From: Firmicutes bacterium AF25-13AC
Lineage (GTDB): Bacteria; Bacillota; Clostridia; Lachnospirales; Lachnospiraceae
Assembly (NCBI GenBank): GCA_003478935.1
Contig: QUFP01000032.1
Coordinates: 1 to 54,675 of the forward strand
DNA: 54,675 bases
Direction of reading: 5' to 3'
A model generated the notes under the pieces. It was not told the DNA's origin. It did no database searches and saw nothing but the letters and a program-made list of their open reading frames with translations. Shown in pieces: positions 9,465 through 18,594 of the stretch (its first letter is position 1; every line of letters begins with the position of its first letter). A program made the translations under genes and the position numbers.

Positions 9465-10013
9465 ATGAAAAACAACAGCATTAAAACCGTTGTTGCCGTT
9501 GGAATTGGCGCAGCATTGTTTTTTGTACTGGGACGTTTTGTGGCAATTCCAAGCCCGGTTCCAAACACAAATATCAGCTTGCAGTATGCAGTACTTGCAT
9601 TGTTAGCAGCAATGTACGGACCAGTAGCAGGCGGTCTGATCGGATTTATCGGACATGCACTGATCGATTTATCATGGGGCGGCAGCCCGTGGTGGAGCTG
9701 GGTAATCACATCCGCATTTGTCGGCGTTGTGATTGGTATGTTTGCAAAGAAACTCAATGTACAGGAAGGTGTATTTGATAAGACAAAGACAGCTATCTTC
9801 GCAATCGCTAATGTGGCAGCACATGTGATTGGCTGGGTAGTCGTAGCGCCAGTACTTGATATTTTAATTTACGCAGAGCCTGTAAAAAAGGTATTTGCGC
9901 AGGGCGTATTTGCTGCAATCTCCAATAGTATCACAGGAGTGATTGTTGGCGGACTGTTAATTGTGGCATATACAAAGACCATTGCAAAGAAAGGTTCTCT
10001 CGATAGAGAATAA
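9465..10013 (+). CDS. ECF transporter S component, UPF0397 family
   Basis: 182-residue integral membrane protein with five or six hydrophobic segments. The signature PSPVPNTNISLQYAVLAL and GFIGHALIDLSWGGSPWWSW are characteristic of the UPF0397 family of substrate-binding (S) subunits of energy-coupling factor transporters. S components capture vitamins or similar micronutrients; the ligand of this family is not known to me. The start at 9465 follows AGAGGAGGAGAGG; an in-frame start 57 bases earlier is less likely. The matching ATPase and EcfT genes follow after a terminator-like hairpin. Confidence 0.87.
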   Translation: MKNNSIKTVVAVGIGAALFFVLGRFVAIPSPVPNTNISLQYAVLALLAAMYGPVAGGLIGFIGHALIDLSWGGSPWWSWVITSAFVGVVIGMFAKKLNVQEGVFDKTKTAIFAIANVAAHVIGWVVVAPVLDILIYAEPVKKVFAQGVFAAISNSITGVIVGGLLIVAYTKTIAKKGSLDRE

Positions 10014-10021
10014 AACTTTGA

Positions 10022-10080
10022 CAAAGCCTTCTCATTTAGCTGAAAAATTTTCGGCTTGTGAAAAGGCTTTGATTTTTATT
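10022..10080 (+). terminator. Intrinsic terminator between ECF S component and ECF ATPase
   Basis: The outer stem CAAAGCCTT/AAGGCTTTG (10022-10030 with 10063-10071) encloses an inner stem AGCTGAAAA/TTTTCGGCT and is followed by ATTTTTATTGTTTTT. It probably lowers expression of the ATPase and EcfT genes relative to the S component. Confidence 0.75.
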
Positions 10081-10099
10081 GTTTTTATGAGGTATTTAC

Positions 10100-11824
10100 A
10101 TGACGAAGAAAAAGTCCCCTGTTATTTCATTTGAAGATTTTTCATTCCAATATCGGGCACAGAAAAAGCCGACACTGACAGGGATCAATCTGAATATTTA
10201 TCCGGGAGAAAAGGTACTGATCGCAGGACCTTCCGGCAGCGGAAAGAGTACGCTGGCAGGCTGCATCAACGGGTTAAACCCATTTTCTAATCCTGGTGAG
10301 AGTACAGGCAAGCTGATTGTAGATGGCGTAGATGCGATGCACAGCAGCATTTTTGAATTGTCAGCTCATGTAGGAACGGTGCTGCAGGATCCGGACGGAC
10401 AATTTATCGGTCTGACGGTGGGCGAGGATATTGCGTTTGCATTGGAGAACAGCTGTACACCTCAAGACAAAATGCATGAAATTACAAAGCATGCGGCAGA
10501 GTTAGTTGGAATTGAGAATCATTTAGATTATGCACCGCATGAGTTATCAGGCGGACAAAAGCAGCGCGTCAGCCTTGCTGGTGTTATGGTTGATGAGGTA
10601 AAGATTCTTCTCTTTGATGAGCCGCTTGCTAATCTTGACCCGGCAGCAGGAAAGCAGGCAATTGAACTGATTGATGAGATTCAGAAAAAGACGGACACCA
10701 CTGTTTTAATCATTGAACATCGACTAGAGGATGTACTTTGGAGAAATGTGGATCGTATCGTGCTTGTTAATGAGGGTACAATTCTTGCCGATATGACGCC
10801 AGATGAGTTGCTTTCAACAAATCTGCTCAGGGATAATGGTATTCGCGAGCCACTCTATATAACTGCCATGCGTTATGCAGGAATTGATATTACAAAAGAA
10901 AAAAAGCCATCTCATGTGGACTTTGTTGATTTAGATGAGCATGATAAAGAAAAACTAAGAAACTGGTTTTTTGCACAGCCATTATCATATAAGGAACCAG
11001 AAAAAGAGACACTTTTGGAAGTGAAAAATTTAAGCTTTGGCTATAATAGGGGGCAGCAGACGCTGAAAAATGTCAGTCTGTCAGTAAAAAAAGGCGAGAT
11101 GGTCAGCATTGTGGGGCGAAACGGTGCCGGAAAATCAACCTTTTCTAAGCTGGTATGTGGTTTTGAGGATCCTAATCAGGGAGAGATATTTTTTGAAGGA
11201 CAAGATCTTTTGAAGGAAAATATTAGAAGCCGTGCTAAGAAGATTGGCTATGTCATGCAAAATCCTAATCAGATGATTTCTAAAACAATGATTTACGATG
11301 AAGTAGCGCTTGCGCTTCAAAAGTCTGGAAAATCTGAGGAGGAAATTCGCAGGAAGGTCGAAGATACTTTAAAAGTTTGTGGTCTGTATCCGTTTCGTAA
11401 CTGGCCAATTTCGGCACTTAGTTTTGGACAGAAAAAGCGTGTGACTATTGCAAGTGTTCTAGTACAGGATCCGAAGCTGATTATTCTTGATGAGCCAACG
11501 GCAGGACAGGATTTTAAGCATTACACGGAAATTATGGAATTTTTGCGTGGATTAAATGAGAAAGGCGTTACTGTTATTATGATTACACATGATATGCATC
11601 TGATGTTAGAGTACACACCAAGAGCGCTTGTATTTTCTGATGGACAGCTGATTGCCGATTGCAGAGCATCACAGGTGCTGTGTGATCCATCACTTGTAGC
11701 GCGCGCCGCATTAAAGGAAACGAGCCTTTTTACGCTGGCAAATCGCTGTGAAATCACGCCGCCGGAAAGCTTTGTAGAGAGATTTATTCATGAAGACAGG
11801 GAGGTTCGCAGCCATGGCCGCTAA
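10100..11824 (+). CDS. ECF transporter double ATP-binding protein (EcfA-EcfA' fusion)
   Basis: 574-residue protein with two ABC ATPase domains in tandem. Domain 1 (about 8-245) has Walker A GPSGSGKST, signature LSGGQKQR and Walker B ILLFDEPLANLDP. Domain 2 (about 305-545) has GRNGAGKST, a variant signature LSFGQKKR and LIILDEPTAGQD. The linker carries FVDLDEHDKEKLRNWF. This fused arrangement, as in YkoD-type proteins, energises an ECF importer together with EcfT and an S component. The gene overlaps ecfT by 11 bases, so the two are coupled. Confidence 0.92.
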   Translation: MTKKKSPVISFEDFSFQYRAQKKPTLTGINLNIYPGEKVLIAGPSGSGKSTLAGCINGLNPFSNPGESTGKLIVDGVDAMHSSIFELSAHVGTVLQDPDGQFIGLTVGEDIAFALENSCTPQDKMHEITKHAAELVGIENHLDYAPHELSGGQKQRVSLAGVMVDEVKILLFDEPLANLDPAAGKQAIELIDEIQKKTDTTVLIIEHRLEDVLWRNVDRIVLVNEGTILADMTPDELLSTNLLRDNGIREPLYITAMRYAGIDITKEKKPSHVDFVDLDEHDKEKLRNWFFAQPLSYKEPEKETLLEVKNLSFGYNRGQQTLKNVSLSVKKGEMVSIVGRNGAGKSTFSKLVCGFEDPNQGEIFFEGQDLLKENIRSRAKKIGYVMQNPNQMISKTMIYDEVALALQKSGKSEEEIRRKVEDTLKVCGLYPFRNWPISALSFGQKKRVTIASVLVQDPKLIILDEPTAGQDFKHYTEIMEFLRGLNEKGVTVIMITHDMHLMLEYTPRALVFSDGQLIADCRASQVLCDPSLVARAALKETSLFTLANRCEITPPESFVERFIHEDREVRSHGR

Positions 11825-12647
11825 AACGGTATTAAATTATCTAGAACGCGACAGTGTGATTCATAAAATGACGGGAACGACCAAGCTGGCGTTTTTCCTG
11901 CTCTTTACCTTTGCCAGCATGATTACATACAACACCTGGGTATTGCTCGGATTGTTTGCTGTAAGTCTTGTTGCATTTAGGCTAAGCCATATTAAGTACC
12001 GTGAAGTGCGCTTTATGATGATTTTCATGCTTGTATTTTTGGTACTCAATAATTTATTTATTTTCTTATTTGACCCGAATCAGGGAACAACTCTTTATGG
12101 CACCAGACATGTACTGTTTCATTTATTCTGGCGCTATGATGTGACAGCAGAACAGTTATTTTACATGCTGAACATTTCACTGAAATATTTTGTGGCGCTG
12201 CCAGTTGCAATCCTTTTTATCTCGGCAACCAATCCAAGTGAGTTTGCTGCCAGCTTAAATAGTATCGGAATTTCCTATAAAGTAGGCTATTCTGTTGCAA
12301 TTGCACTTCGCTATATTCCTGATATTCAGAGAGATTATCACAGCATAAGTCAGGCGCAGCAGGCAAGAGGAGTGGAGCTTGGCAAAAACGAGCACTTTTT
12401 TGCCAGACTGAAAAACTCGGTAAACATTTTGCTGCCGCTTATATTAACAAGCTTAAACCGAATCGACACGATCTCAAATGCAATGGAGCTGCGTGGCTTT
12501 GGTAAAAATAAAAAGCGCACCTGGTATACAAAAAGACCATTTGCACGAAGAGATTTTATCGCAATTGCAATTGGCGTGGTGCTACTTGCCGTTAGCTTAT
12601 TCGTGACAATTCGGTTTGGACGGTTTTATAATCCATTTGTGGGTTAA
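11814..12647 (+). CDS. ecfT: ECF transporter transmembrane protein EcfT
   Basis: 277-residue scaffold protein linking the ECF ATPases to the S component. It has four or five hydrophobic segments and two cytoplasmic Ala-Arg-Gly-type coupling motifs: SQAQQARGVEL and SNAMELRGFG, which insert into the ATPases. The start at 11814 follows GGGAGGTTCGCAG inside the end of the ATPase gene; an in-frame ATG 24 bases earlier lacks a ribosome-binding site. A plain operon partner of the upstream gene. Confidence 0.9.
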   Translation: MAAKTVLNYLERDSVIHKMTGTTKLAFFLLFTFASMITYNTWVLLGLFAVSLVAFRLSHIKYREVRFMMIFMLVFLVLNNLFIFLFDPNQGTTLYGTRHVLFHLFWRYDVTAEQLFYMLNISLKYFVALPVAILFISATNPSEFAASLNSIGISYKVGYSVAIALRYIPDIQRDYHSISQAQQARGVELGKNEHFFARLKNSVNILLPLILTSLNRIDTISNAMELRGFGKNKKRTWYTKRPFARRDFIAIAIGVVLLAVSLFVTIRFGRFYNPFVG

Positions 12648-12700
12648 TTGGTTTTAACACTAATCATTAATGTGAGTTTAAGTAGAGAGGAGAACAATAA

Positions 12701-13243
12701 ATGGAAGTATTCGAATGCATCAAAACAAGAAGAAGTGTAAGAAGATTTGAAGATCGCCCAGTAGAGCGTGAGACGATTCAAAAAATCGTAGATGCTGCAA
12801 TTTGGGCACCATCATGGAAAAATTCTCAGACACCGCGCTATACTGTGGTAGACAAACGAGAAATCATTGATGATATCGCAGAAAATGGCTGCTGCGACTT
12901 TGCCTTTAATACAAAGACACTTAAGCAGACACCAGTATTGATTGTGGTATCGTATGTAAAGAGCATCTGCGGTTTTGAAAAGGATGGCTCCTATAGCACC
13001 GACAAAAAAGAAGGTTGGCAGATGTTTGACGCTGGAGTAGCAGCACAAACATTCGCACTCGCTGCTCATGCACAGGGAGTTGGAACGGTCATGCTTGGTA
13101 TCTATGACGCAGCGTATATTCAGGAAAAGCTTGGCATTCCGCAGACAGAGGAAGTTGCCGTGTTACTTGCTGCTGGATATGAAAAATTTACACCAGATGC
13201 ACCGACAAGAAAGACGGCAGAGGACGTGCTTCGCTTCGTGTAA
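12701..13243 (+). CDS. Nitroreductase family protein
   Basis: 180-residue FMN-dependent oxidoreductase. The N-terminus EVFECIKTRRSVRRFEDRPVE is the FMN phosphate-binding Arg-rich start, followed by AAIWAPSWKNSQTPRY. The C-terminal half has AAHAQGVGTVMLGIYD and LGIPQTEEVAVLLAAGY, typical of the family. Such enzymes reduce nitro, quinone or flavin substrates with NAD(P)H, and the physiological substrate cannot be inferred. AGAGAGGAGAACAATAA precedes the ATG. A strong bidirectional terminator follows. Confidence 0.88.
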   Translation: MEVFECIKTRRSVRRFEDRPVERETIQKIVDAAIWAPSWKNSQTPRYTVVDKREIIDDIAENGCCDFAFNTKTLKQTPVLIVVSYVKSICGFEKDGSYSTDKKEGWQMFDAGVAAQTFALAAHAQGVGTVMLGIYDAAYIQEKLGIPQTEEVAVLLAAGYEKFTPDAPTRKTAEDVLRFV

Positions 13244-13310
13244 ATGATCTCAATTAATTTGTTGCTTTTTCTAATGGAGTTTGATGTGACATTTCGATAA
13301 ATAAAAAATA

Positions 13311-13361
13311 AAAAATTCAACGGCCTTTGCTCAAATAAACAGCAGACCGTTGAATTTTTTT
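13311..13361. terminator. Bidirectional intrinsic terminator
   Basis: The stem AAAAATTCAACGG/CCGTTGAATTTTT (13311-13323 with 13347-13359) ends the nitroreductase gene. It also serves the convergent small minus-strand gene, whose stop codon lies in its T-tract. Confidence 0.85.
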
Positions 13362-13589
13362 ATTTTACTATCTGACGGACATCATCAAAAAGCTGCAGAT
13401 CATTTGCTGTAAGCTTTAAATTTGTTTCATATTTGCGTCCGTCGGCTGTTGTAATAGTAATTTCGGCAATAGTGCTTCCTGCATTACGTTACCGTCAGAG
13501 ACAGCACGTAAAAAAAGCGGAAACTTCGGGTGGGCTGCTGCAAAGCGGTCCCATGAAGCCTTTAACTGAAATATTTTAGCTGGGTTCAT
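13360..13589 (-). pseudogene. Small conserved-looking protein of unknown function, frameshifted
   Basis: The ATG at 13589 follows AAAGGATTTTTGAA and reads MNPAKIFQLKASWDRFAAAHPKF. After GNVMQE the frame runs into an unrelated tail. If one G is restored at about 13473-13479, the same strand reads GTIAEITITTADGRKYETN and ends at a TAA at 13360-13362, giving a 76-residue protein. The restored C-terminus has alternating hydrophobic residues (two or three beta strands). The total length, 230 bases, is exactly one short of a whole number of codons. I do not recognise the family. Confidence 0.65.
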
Positions 13590-13687
13590 TTCAAAAATCC
13601 TTTCTGTACTTTTGTATAGATATTTTATCATTACTGCATGATACATGATGCTACAAAAAAGATTTTATCATATGACCAGTAACATCG

Positions 13688-14305
13688 TCAAGGGATGCCC
13701 TTAGCAGTGTTTTTTATTATCAAATGCCGGATTGTAGGCATAAACATTTTTCGGAGGCCTTCCTGAACATGGACGAGTGCTTCACCGAAACGCTGGAAGT
13801 GGACAATTTCGCGCTGGCGCAGGAAACGAATAGGATCACAAATTTCCGGATCGCTTATTAAGCGCAGGATATTATCGTAGGTGGAGCGTGCTTTTTGTTC
13901 AGCAGCGAGGTCTTCCGTCAGATCAGTGATGGGATCACCCTTGACCTGAAAAACGCAGGCATTAAATGGGATACCGCCAGCAGCCTGAGGCCAGATGCCG
14001 AGCGTATGATCAACATAATATTTATCAAAACCAGAAGCCTTAATTTCTTCTACAGAAAGATTTTTTGTCAGCTGATAGATAATCGCGCAGACGATTTCGA
14101 TATGGGCAAGTTCCTCTGTTCCAATATCATTTAACAGTCCCTTTGTCATACCGTCTGGCATTGTATAGCGCTGTGAAAGATAGCGCTGGGAGGCAGCGAG
14201 TTCTCCGTCAGGTCCGCCAAACTGAGAGATAATTACCTGGGCAAGCTTGGCATTTGTCTGTGTGATATTAACAGGATATTGAAGACGCTTTTCATAAACC
14301 CACAT
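13688..14305 (-). CDS. cotJC: Spore coat protein CotJC (manganese catalase-like)
   Basis: 205-residue protein of the manganese-catalase ferritin-like fold. It starts MWVYEKRLQYPVNI. Four-helix-bundle metal ligands are visible in GGPDGELAASQRYL, GTEELAHIEIV, DLAAEQKARSTYD and REIVHFQRFGEAL, giving the Glu-His pattern of a di-manganese site. In Bacillus CotJC sits in the inner coat with CotJA and CotJB. The start codon overlaps the stop of cotJB (TAATG), so translation is coupled. The C-terminus is slightly longer than the Bacillus protein. Confidence 0.92.
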   Translation of the reverse strand: MWVYEKRLQYPVNITQTNAKLAQVIISQFGGPDGELAASQRYLSQRYTMPDGMTKGLLNDIGTEELAHIEIVCAIIYQLTKNLSVEEIKASGFDKYYVDHTLGIWPQAAGGIPFNACVFQVKGDPITDLTEDLAAEQKARSTYDNILRLISDPEICDPIRFLRQREIVHFQRFGEALVHVQEGLRKMFMPTIRHLIIKNTAKGIP

Positions 14306-14544
14306 TAGCAGTTACCTCCTTCCCATGGCCATGGTTCATCAGTCCAGCTCCAGCCGCGGTCAGATACGGCATCAGTACGAAAAAGCGGTTTGCCAGCAGC
14401 AGCATACTGTTTTCGTGCTTGATTATATTGTGCGGTGTTTTCCTGATATAGATGACGTGCATGAGGACAGTCAGGATGAGTATCCAAAAAGAGAGCAGCA
14501 TCATCGCAGACAAAACCATGCATATAGACATTACGGTTATTCAT
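14305..14544 (-). CDS. cotJB: Spore coat protein CotJB
   Basis: 79-residue protein with the CotJB pattern ALFLDTHPDCPHARHLYQ, then a helix with Tyr and Gln, ending WSWTDEPWPWEGG. Aromatic-rich ends of this kind are typical of the family. It is probably needed for assembly of CotJC into the coat. It overlaps cotJA by 8 bases and cotJC by one stop/start overlap, so the three genes form a tight operon. Confidence 0.9.
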   Translation of the reverse strand: MNNRNVYMHGFVCDDAALFLDTHPDCPHARHLYQENTAQYNQARKQYAAAGKPLFRTDAVSDRGWSWTDEPWPWEGGNC

Positions 14545-14806
14545 ACGCGCCTCCTTTCATGCGCTTAGAAAAGCAGCAGGTGGATGTGAAGGGATAATCG
14601 AGGGCGGCAAAGACTGTTCCAACGTTCAGAGCCTTTTGCGGCGGATAAATATCGCCAAAGGTCTGTACCGTCACATAAGAGATTCCGACAGGGCGGCTTG
14701 GAATGTTTACTTCAACAGGAGAAGTGCGATTTTCGCAAGAGCAGTTTGCTGCCATTCTATGATAATTCCCGCGTTGGATGCAGGTTCTATTTCCATTGTA
14801 GTCCAT
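14537..14806 (-). CDS. cotJA: Spore coat-associated protein CotJA
   Basis: 89-residue protein. The conserved CotJA core is VTVQTFGDIYPPQKALNVGTVFAALDYPF. The N-terminal part is Cys- and Asn-rich (NRTCIQRGN, ANCSCENR), unlike the core and probably species-specific. The start follows AAAGGAGTCTCT. First gene of cotJABC; expression in the mother cell is expected from the family, but I could not place a sigma-E promoter with confidence. Confidence 0.85.
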   Translation of the reverse strand: MDYNGNRTCIQRGNYHRMAANCSCENRTSPVEVNIPSRPVGISYVTVQTFGDIYPPQKALNVGTVFAALDYPFTSTCCFSKRMKGGAYE

Positions 14807-14886
14807 AGAGACTCCTTTGCGTGCTTTGTACTTGATATAAGATATGACAAAAAAAAACTGCGTGACAAAAAAATCAATAGAAATGC

Positions 14887-14915
14887 TTGATTGTTACTCG
14901 CATTTGCGATAGAAT
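14887..14915 (+). promoter_or_regulatory. Candidate promoter for the 15026-20704 operon
   Basis: TTGATT (14887-14892) and TAGAAT (14910-14915) are spaced by 17 bases, about 110 bases before the first start codon. It reads away from cotJA. Confidence 0.5.
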
Positions 14916-14927
14916 AATACAACATAT

Positions 14928-14948
14928 GTGCAAAATAGGGATTTGCAC
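14928..14948. repeat. Inverted repeat just downstream of the promoter
   Basis: GTGCAAA and TTTGCAC are perfect 7-base inverted arms around the 7-base spacer ATAGGGA. The position, starting 12 bases after the -10 element, suits a transcription-factor operator or a 5' mRNA hairpin. It has no T-tract, so it is not a terminator. Confidence 0.5.
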
Positions 14949-15025
14949 TTATCAGAACAATTAAGAATTAAAGCTAGAAGAAATACTGGCAGAAAAAACA
15001 AGAAAACGAGAAGGAGGAGAAAAGG

Positions 15026-18000
15026 TTGAAGGAGCGGATCGAACAGTTGGCAGCCGGAGAGGTGCTAGTAAAAAAGCCAGAGCTGGATTTTTCACCGGCA
15101 TATCTGGAGGGAAGAGTGGAAGCCGGTACTGTGCAGAATAAAGAACTTGTGATCCGGGTACGAAACAGAGTACCCTTTAAAGGCTTTTTCTACTCAACAA
15201 ATGAAAGAGTAAAAATAGAAACAAAGCAGGCGGCTGGTCAGAGTGCAGCTGTCTTGTTTGAGATTAACACAATTGATTTAAAATCAGGCGATGAGATTAC
15301 TGGTGCAGTCGTTGTGGTTGGCAATGCAGGTGAGCAAAAGATTGAGTACCATTATAGTGTAGGTGAAGCGTCAGGCCAAAAGGCAATGCCGCATACACTT
15401 ACAGAATTTGGTGCTTTTTATCTGGAAAATCCGTCACAGGCACGTCACCTATTTGTATCAGACAAATTTAAAGAGCTTGATTTTATGAAGGATCAGGTAC
15501 AGCGCACGGCTCTCTACGAAGGACTTCTTGAAGGAAGTTCTGAGCATCAGGCATTGGAAGCCTTTGCTGTTGCTATGGAGTTAAAGAAGCCGGTGCAGCT
15601 TACAGTACAGGCCAAGACGCTGTCATTTACCGAGGAGGAGCTGCCGCAGGATGGCATTGAGCTTGTGGTGACAGCAAGTACATGGGGATGGTTTGCGGCA
15701 CAAGTCAAGACAGATGTGCCATGGCTTATTTTTCCTCAAAAAAAGATTACATCGCGCGATTTTTCAAATCAGCAAGGTGTACTGACAGCATTTGCAGATG
15801 TAGCAAAGATGCATAATGGGCGTAATACAGCGCATGTGCAGATCGAAACACCAATGCAGACACTAGAAGTTTGTATTCAGGTCAATCGCGATTATAAAGG
15901 AAAAAACACAAAGAATGCACTGCGTTCAGATGGCAGGCCGCCAAAGGCAGTTGTACGTTATCTGTATCATCTTCTTCTTGCATATTTAAACGAGAGCCAC
16001 GAAGAAACAGAGATTTTTTCACAGATGGATCAGTGTCTGGAAGAAAATATGAAGAAATATCCGGCTAGTTCAGGTCTTTTTCTGTACCGTGTATGGCTGC
16101 TTGCTAAGCAGGAACGTATAGATGAAGCAAAGAAGCTTCTTGCCTGGTATAGTTCAAACTTAACACGCATCAGCACAAAACGTCAGCAGGAAGAATATCT
16201 TATGACGCTTTATTTACAGTGGGAGCTTACAAAGAAGGAGCATGATAAAAAAGAAGCAGCGTCAGCTGCGCTTGAATTGCAAAAGCAGACAGACAGTCTT
16301 GTCGCTTCTCTTGTATGGCTTATGACAGAGCATGATTTAAGTGATGCTGAAAAGCTAAGACAGTGTGAACGTTTGTATCGCATTTACGGTGCAAAGCCTA
16401 TTATCTATGCGTATGCAGCAAAAATCTGCAGGGAAAATCCAGATGAAATCAGACGTACAGGAGAATTTTGGATTCAGCTTTTATCATATATGATTCGCTA
16501 TTCATGTCTGACTGCGGCACTTGCAAAGCAGTATTTAATACTTCCTCTTGCAGGTATTGAAAATGCGCAGCTTTTATATCATGTAATGAAGCGAATGTAT
16601 CGCAGCTGCAAAGACAATCAGGTACTGACATTGATTTGTTCAGCACTGATTCGCATGGGAAAAACTTCACCTGCATATGCTTATTGGTTTGAGCTAGGCA
16701 TTGCACAGGAGATCAATCTGACAGGACTTAATGATGCGTTTATGACTTCAATATGTGATCAGATTTTAGATCGCGAACTTCCAAATAGCATTCTTTTATA
16801 TTATTCATTTAAGAATGATTTGGATAATCATACAAGATTGAATCTTTATACATATATTTTGGAGCATTTTCCAAAGGAATCTGATATGTATCAGGCATAT
16901 GAGCCGCAGATGGATGAGTTTGCGATTCGCCAGCTCTTAGATGGACGCATCAATGCGAAGCTTGTACCGCTTTATGACAACTGGCTTAGTCCAAGCCTTA
17001 TTGATGAAAATCTAGGTCATGTGCTTACAACACTTTTATTTTCAAAACAGATTACAACAACACTTCCTTACGCAAAAAAGGTTGTTGTACATTATGCGCA
17101 GCTTCGCCCAGAGCAGAGTGTGCGCATAAACGGTGGCGAGGTTTGCATTCCTGTTTATGCTAATGATGCAGCGATTCTTTTTGAGGATGCATATGGAAAC
17201 AGATATGCTGATCCAGATATGAAAACAGTACTTCTTATGTATCGTGAGGAACTAGCTGCTGTCTGCAGACAAAAAGTTCCAGAGCAGCTTATGCTTATGA
17301 TTAAGGAGTCTGATGATTTTTATACAAAGCCTTTTGCAAATCAGGAAAATCTGCAGCTTGCAAAGCAGCTTCTTGAAAAAGCAGAGGTTACACGTTCCTT
17401 TAAGCATGTGCTGACAGAGCGTATGGTTGAGTATTGCTATTTCCATGAGGAACAGACAAGAGAGCTTGACGCATGGCTGGTATCACTTAATCCTGGTGAG
17501 CTGACGAAAAAGACACGCGTTTATCTGATTGAGCTATGTATACTTCGCGGCTACAGCAAGGAAGCATTTGAATATGTCAGCGCATATGGAAGTGATGGAA
17601 TTAGTCCAGATCTCTTATTAAAGATGACAGTGCGCCGTATTACAGAGACATTATACGAGTACAGCGAAACTCTTATAACGCTTTGTGTGCGTCTTCTTCA
17701 GGCAGAGCAGGTTCATGAGACACTTCTTCGTTATCTTTGTATGCATTATGTTGGACCAACACAGGATATGTATAATCTTTTATGCGCAGCATATGATGCA
17801 AAGGCAGACAGTAAAGATCTGGCAGCGCGTGTTGTAACACAGATGCTTTTTACAGGCAAAATCGATCATTTAGAGGAAGCTTATGAGATTAGCAAGAAGT
17901 CACATTGTGTATCTGGAAAGCTTGACCGCGCAGTGCTTGTGGTACGCTGCCACGAAAGCTTGATGAAGGAAAGTGTGCTTTCACAGGAAATGCAGGATAC

Positions 18001-18580
18001 ATTAGAGCAGCTTTTAATAGAGCAGCAGGATCTTCCAGAAGTTTTTTCACTTGCTATTCTGCAGCAGTACAGCAGACAAAAAGAGCTGTCAGAAAAAAGC
18101 AGACACTTATGTGAGCAGTTATTATATGCCTATTGTGCAAAGGGTATTTATATGAAATGCTTCCATGGTCTTAAAGATATAATTGAGCTGCCGCATCAGA
18201 TGGAAGGACGCATTATTGTGCAGTGGAATGGTATACCAGATTGTCATGTATGGCTACGCGGTGAGCTGATTCCACGAGGAAAGAAGGTTACATATGAGAT
18301 GCAGGAAATTTATCCGGGTATCTATACAGCTGGTGTGTTCCTCTTCCCAGATGAGATGGTGCAGATAAGTGTGCGCTGTGGTGATGGCGACGAGGAAAAA
18401 GAGGTTAAGGAAGTACTTCTTGATCCATCCTCGTGCTATTGCAGAGAGGGCAGCATTTACGGCGAGATTCAGAAGCTGATTGAACTTGAACGAAAGGAAA
18501 ATTACGACCAGTGGAAGGCAGAATGCGCCAAAGCGATTCGAAACCGTGAGGCAGCCAAGGAACTGTATGTGTTATTATAA
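15026..18580 (+). CDS. Large Ig-like/helical-repeat protein of unknown function (DUF5717-like)
   Basis: 1184-residue protein without signal peptide or membrane segments, so probably cytoplasmic. From memory it resembles a Lachnospiraceae family filed as DUF5717; this is unverified. Residues about 15-112 read as a beta-sandwich (VIRVRNRVPFKGFFY, VGNAGEQKIEYHY), and a second one spans about 190-295 (TASTWGWFAAQVKTDVPWLIF). Residues about 305-1070 are almost all amphipathic helix pairs resembling TPR/solenoid repeats. A third small beta region follows at about 1075-1140 (VQWNGIPDCHVWLRGELIPRG) and the end is a charged helix. The start is TTG after AAGGAGGAGAAAAGG. An Hsp70-like gene begins 14 bases after the stop, so the large scaffold is probably its partner. 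Function unknown. Confidence 0.8.
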   Translation: MKERIEQLAAGEVLVKKPELDFSPAYLEGRVEAGTVQNKELVIRVRNRVPFKGFFYSTNERVKIETKQAAGQSAAVLFEINTIDLKSGDEITGAVVVVGNAGEQKIEYHYSVGEASGQKAMPHTLTEFGAFYLENPSQARHLFVSDKFKELDFMKDQVQRTALYEGLLEGSSEHQALEAFAVAMELKKPVQLTVQAKTLSFTEEELPQDGIELVVTASTWGWFAAQVKTDVPWLIFPQKKITSRDFSNQQGVLTAFADVAKMHNGRNTAHVQIETPMQTLEVCIQVNRDYKGKNTKNALRSDGRPPKAVVRYLYHLLLAYLNESHEETEIFSQMDQCLEENMKKYPASSGLFLYRVWLLAKQERIDEAKKLLAWYSSNLTRISTKRQQEEYLMTLYLQWELTKKEHDKKEAASAALELQKQTDSLVASLVWLMTEHDLSDAEKLRQCERLYRIYGAKPIIYAYAAKICRENPDEIRRTGEFWIQLLSYMIRYSCLTAALAKQYLILPLAGIENAQLLYHVMKRMYRSCKDNQVLTLICSALIRMGKTSPAYAYWFELGIAQEINLTGLNDAFMTSICDQILDRELPNSILLYYSFKNDLDNHTRLNLYTYILEHFPKESDMYQAYEPQMDEFAIRQLLDGRINAKLVPLYDNWLSPSLIDENLGHVLTTLLFSKQITTTLPYAKKVVVHYAQLRPEQSVRINGGEVCIPVYANDAAILFEDAYGNRYADPDMKTVLLMYREELAAVCRQKVPEQLMLMIKESDDFYTKPFANQENLQLAKQLLEKAEVTRSFKHVLTERMVEYCYFHEEQTRELDAWLVSLNPGELTKKTRVYLIELCILRGYSKEAFEYVSAYGSDGISPDLLLKMTVRRITETLYEYSETLITLCVRLLQAEQVHETLLRYLCMHYVGPTQDMYNLLCAAYDAKADSKDLAARVVTQMLFTGKIDHLEEAYEISKKSHCVSGKLDRAVLVVRCHESLMKESVLSQEMQDTLEQLLIEQQDLPEVFSLAILQQYSRQKELSEKSRHLCEQLLYAYCAKGIYMKCFHGLKDIIELPHQMEGRIIVQWNGIPDCHVWLRGELIPRGKKVTYEMQEIYPGIYTAGVFLFPDEMVQISVRCGDGDEEKEVKEVLLDPSSCYCREGSIYGEIQKLIELERKENYDQWKAECAKAIRNREAAKELYVLL

Positions 18581-18594
18581 AAGGACGAAAGATT

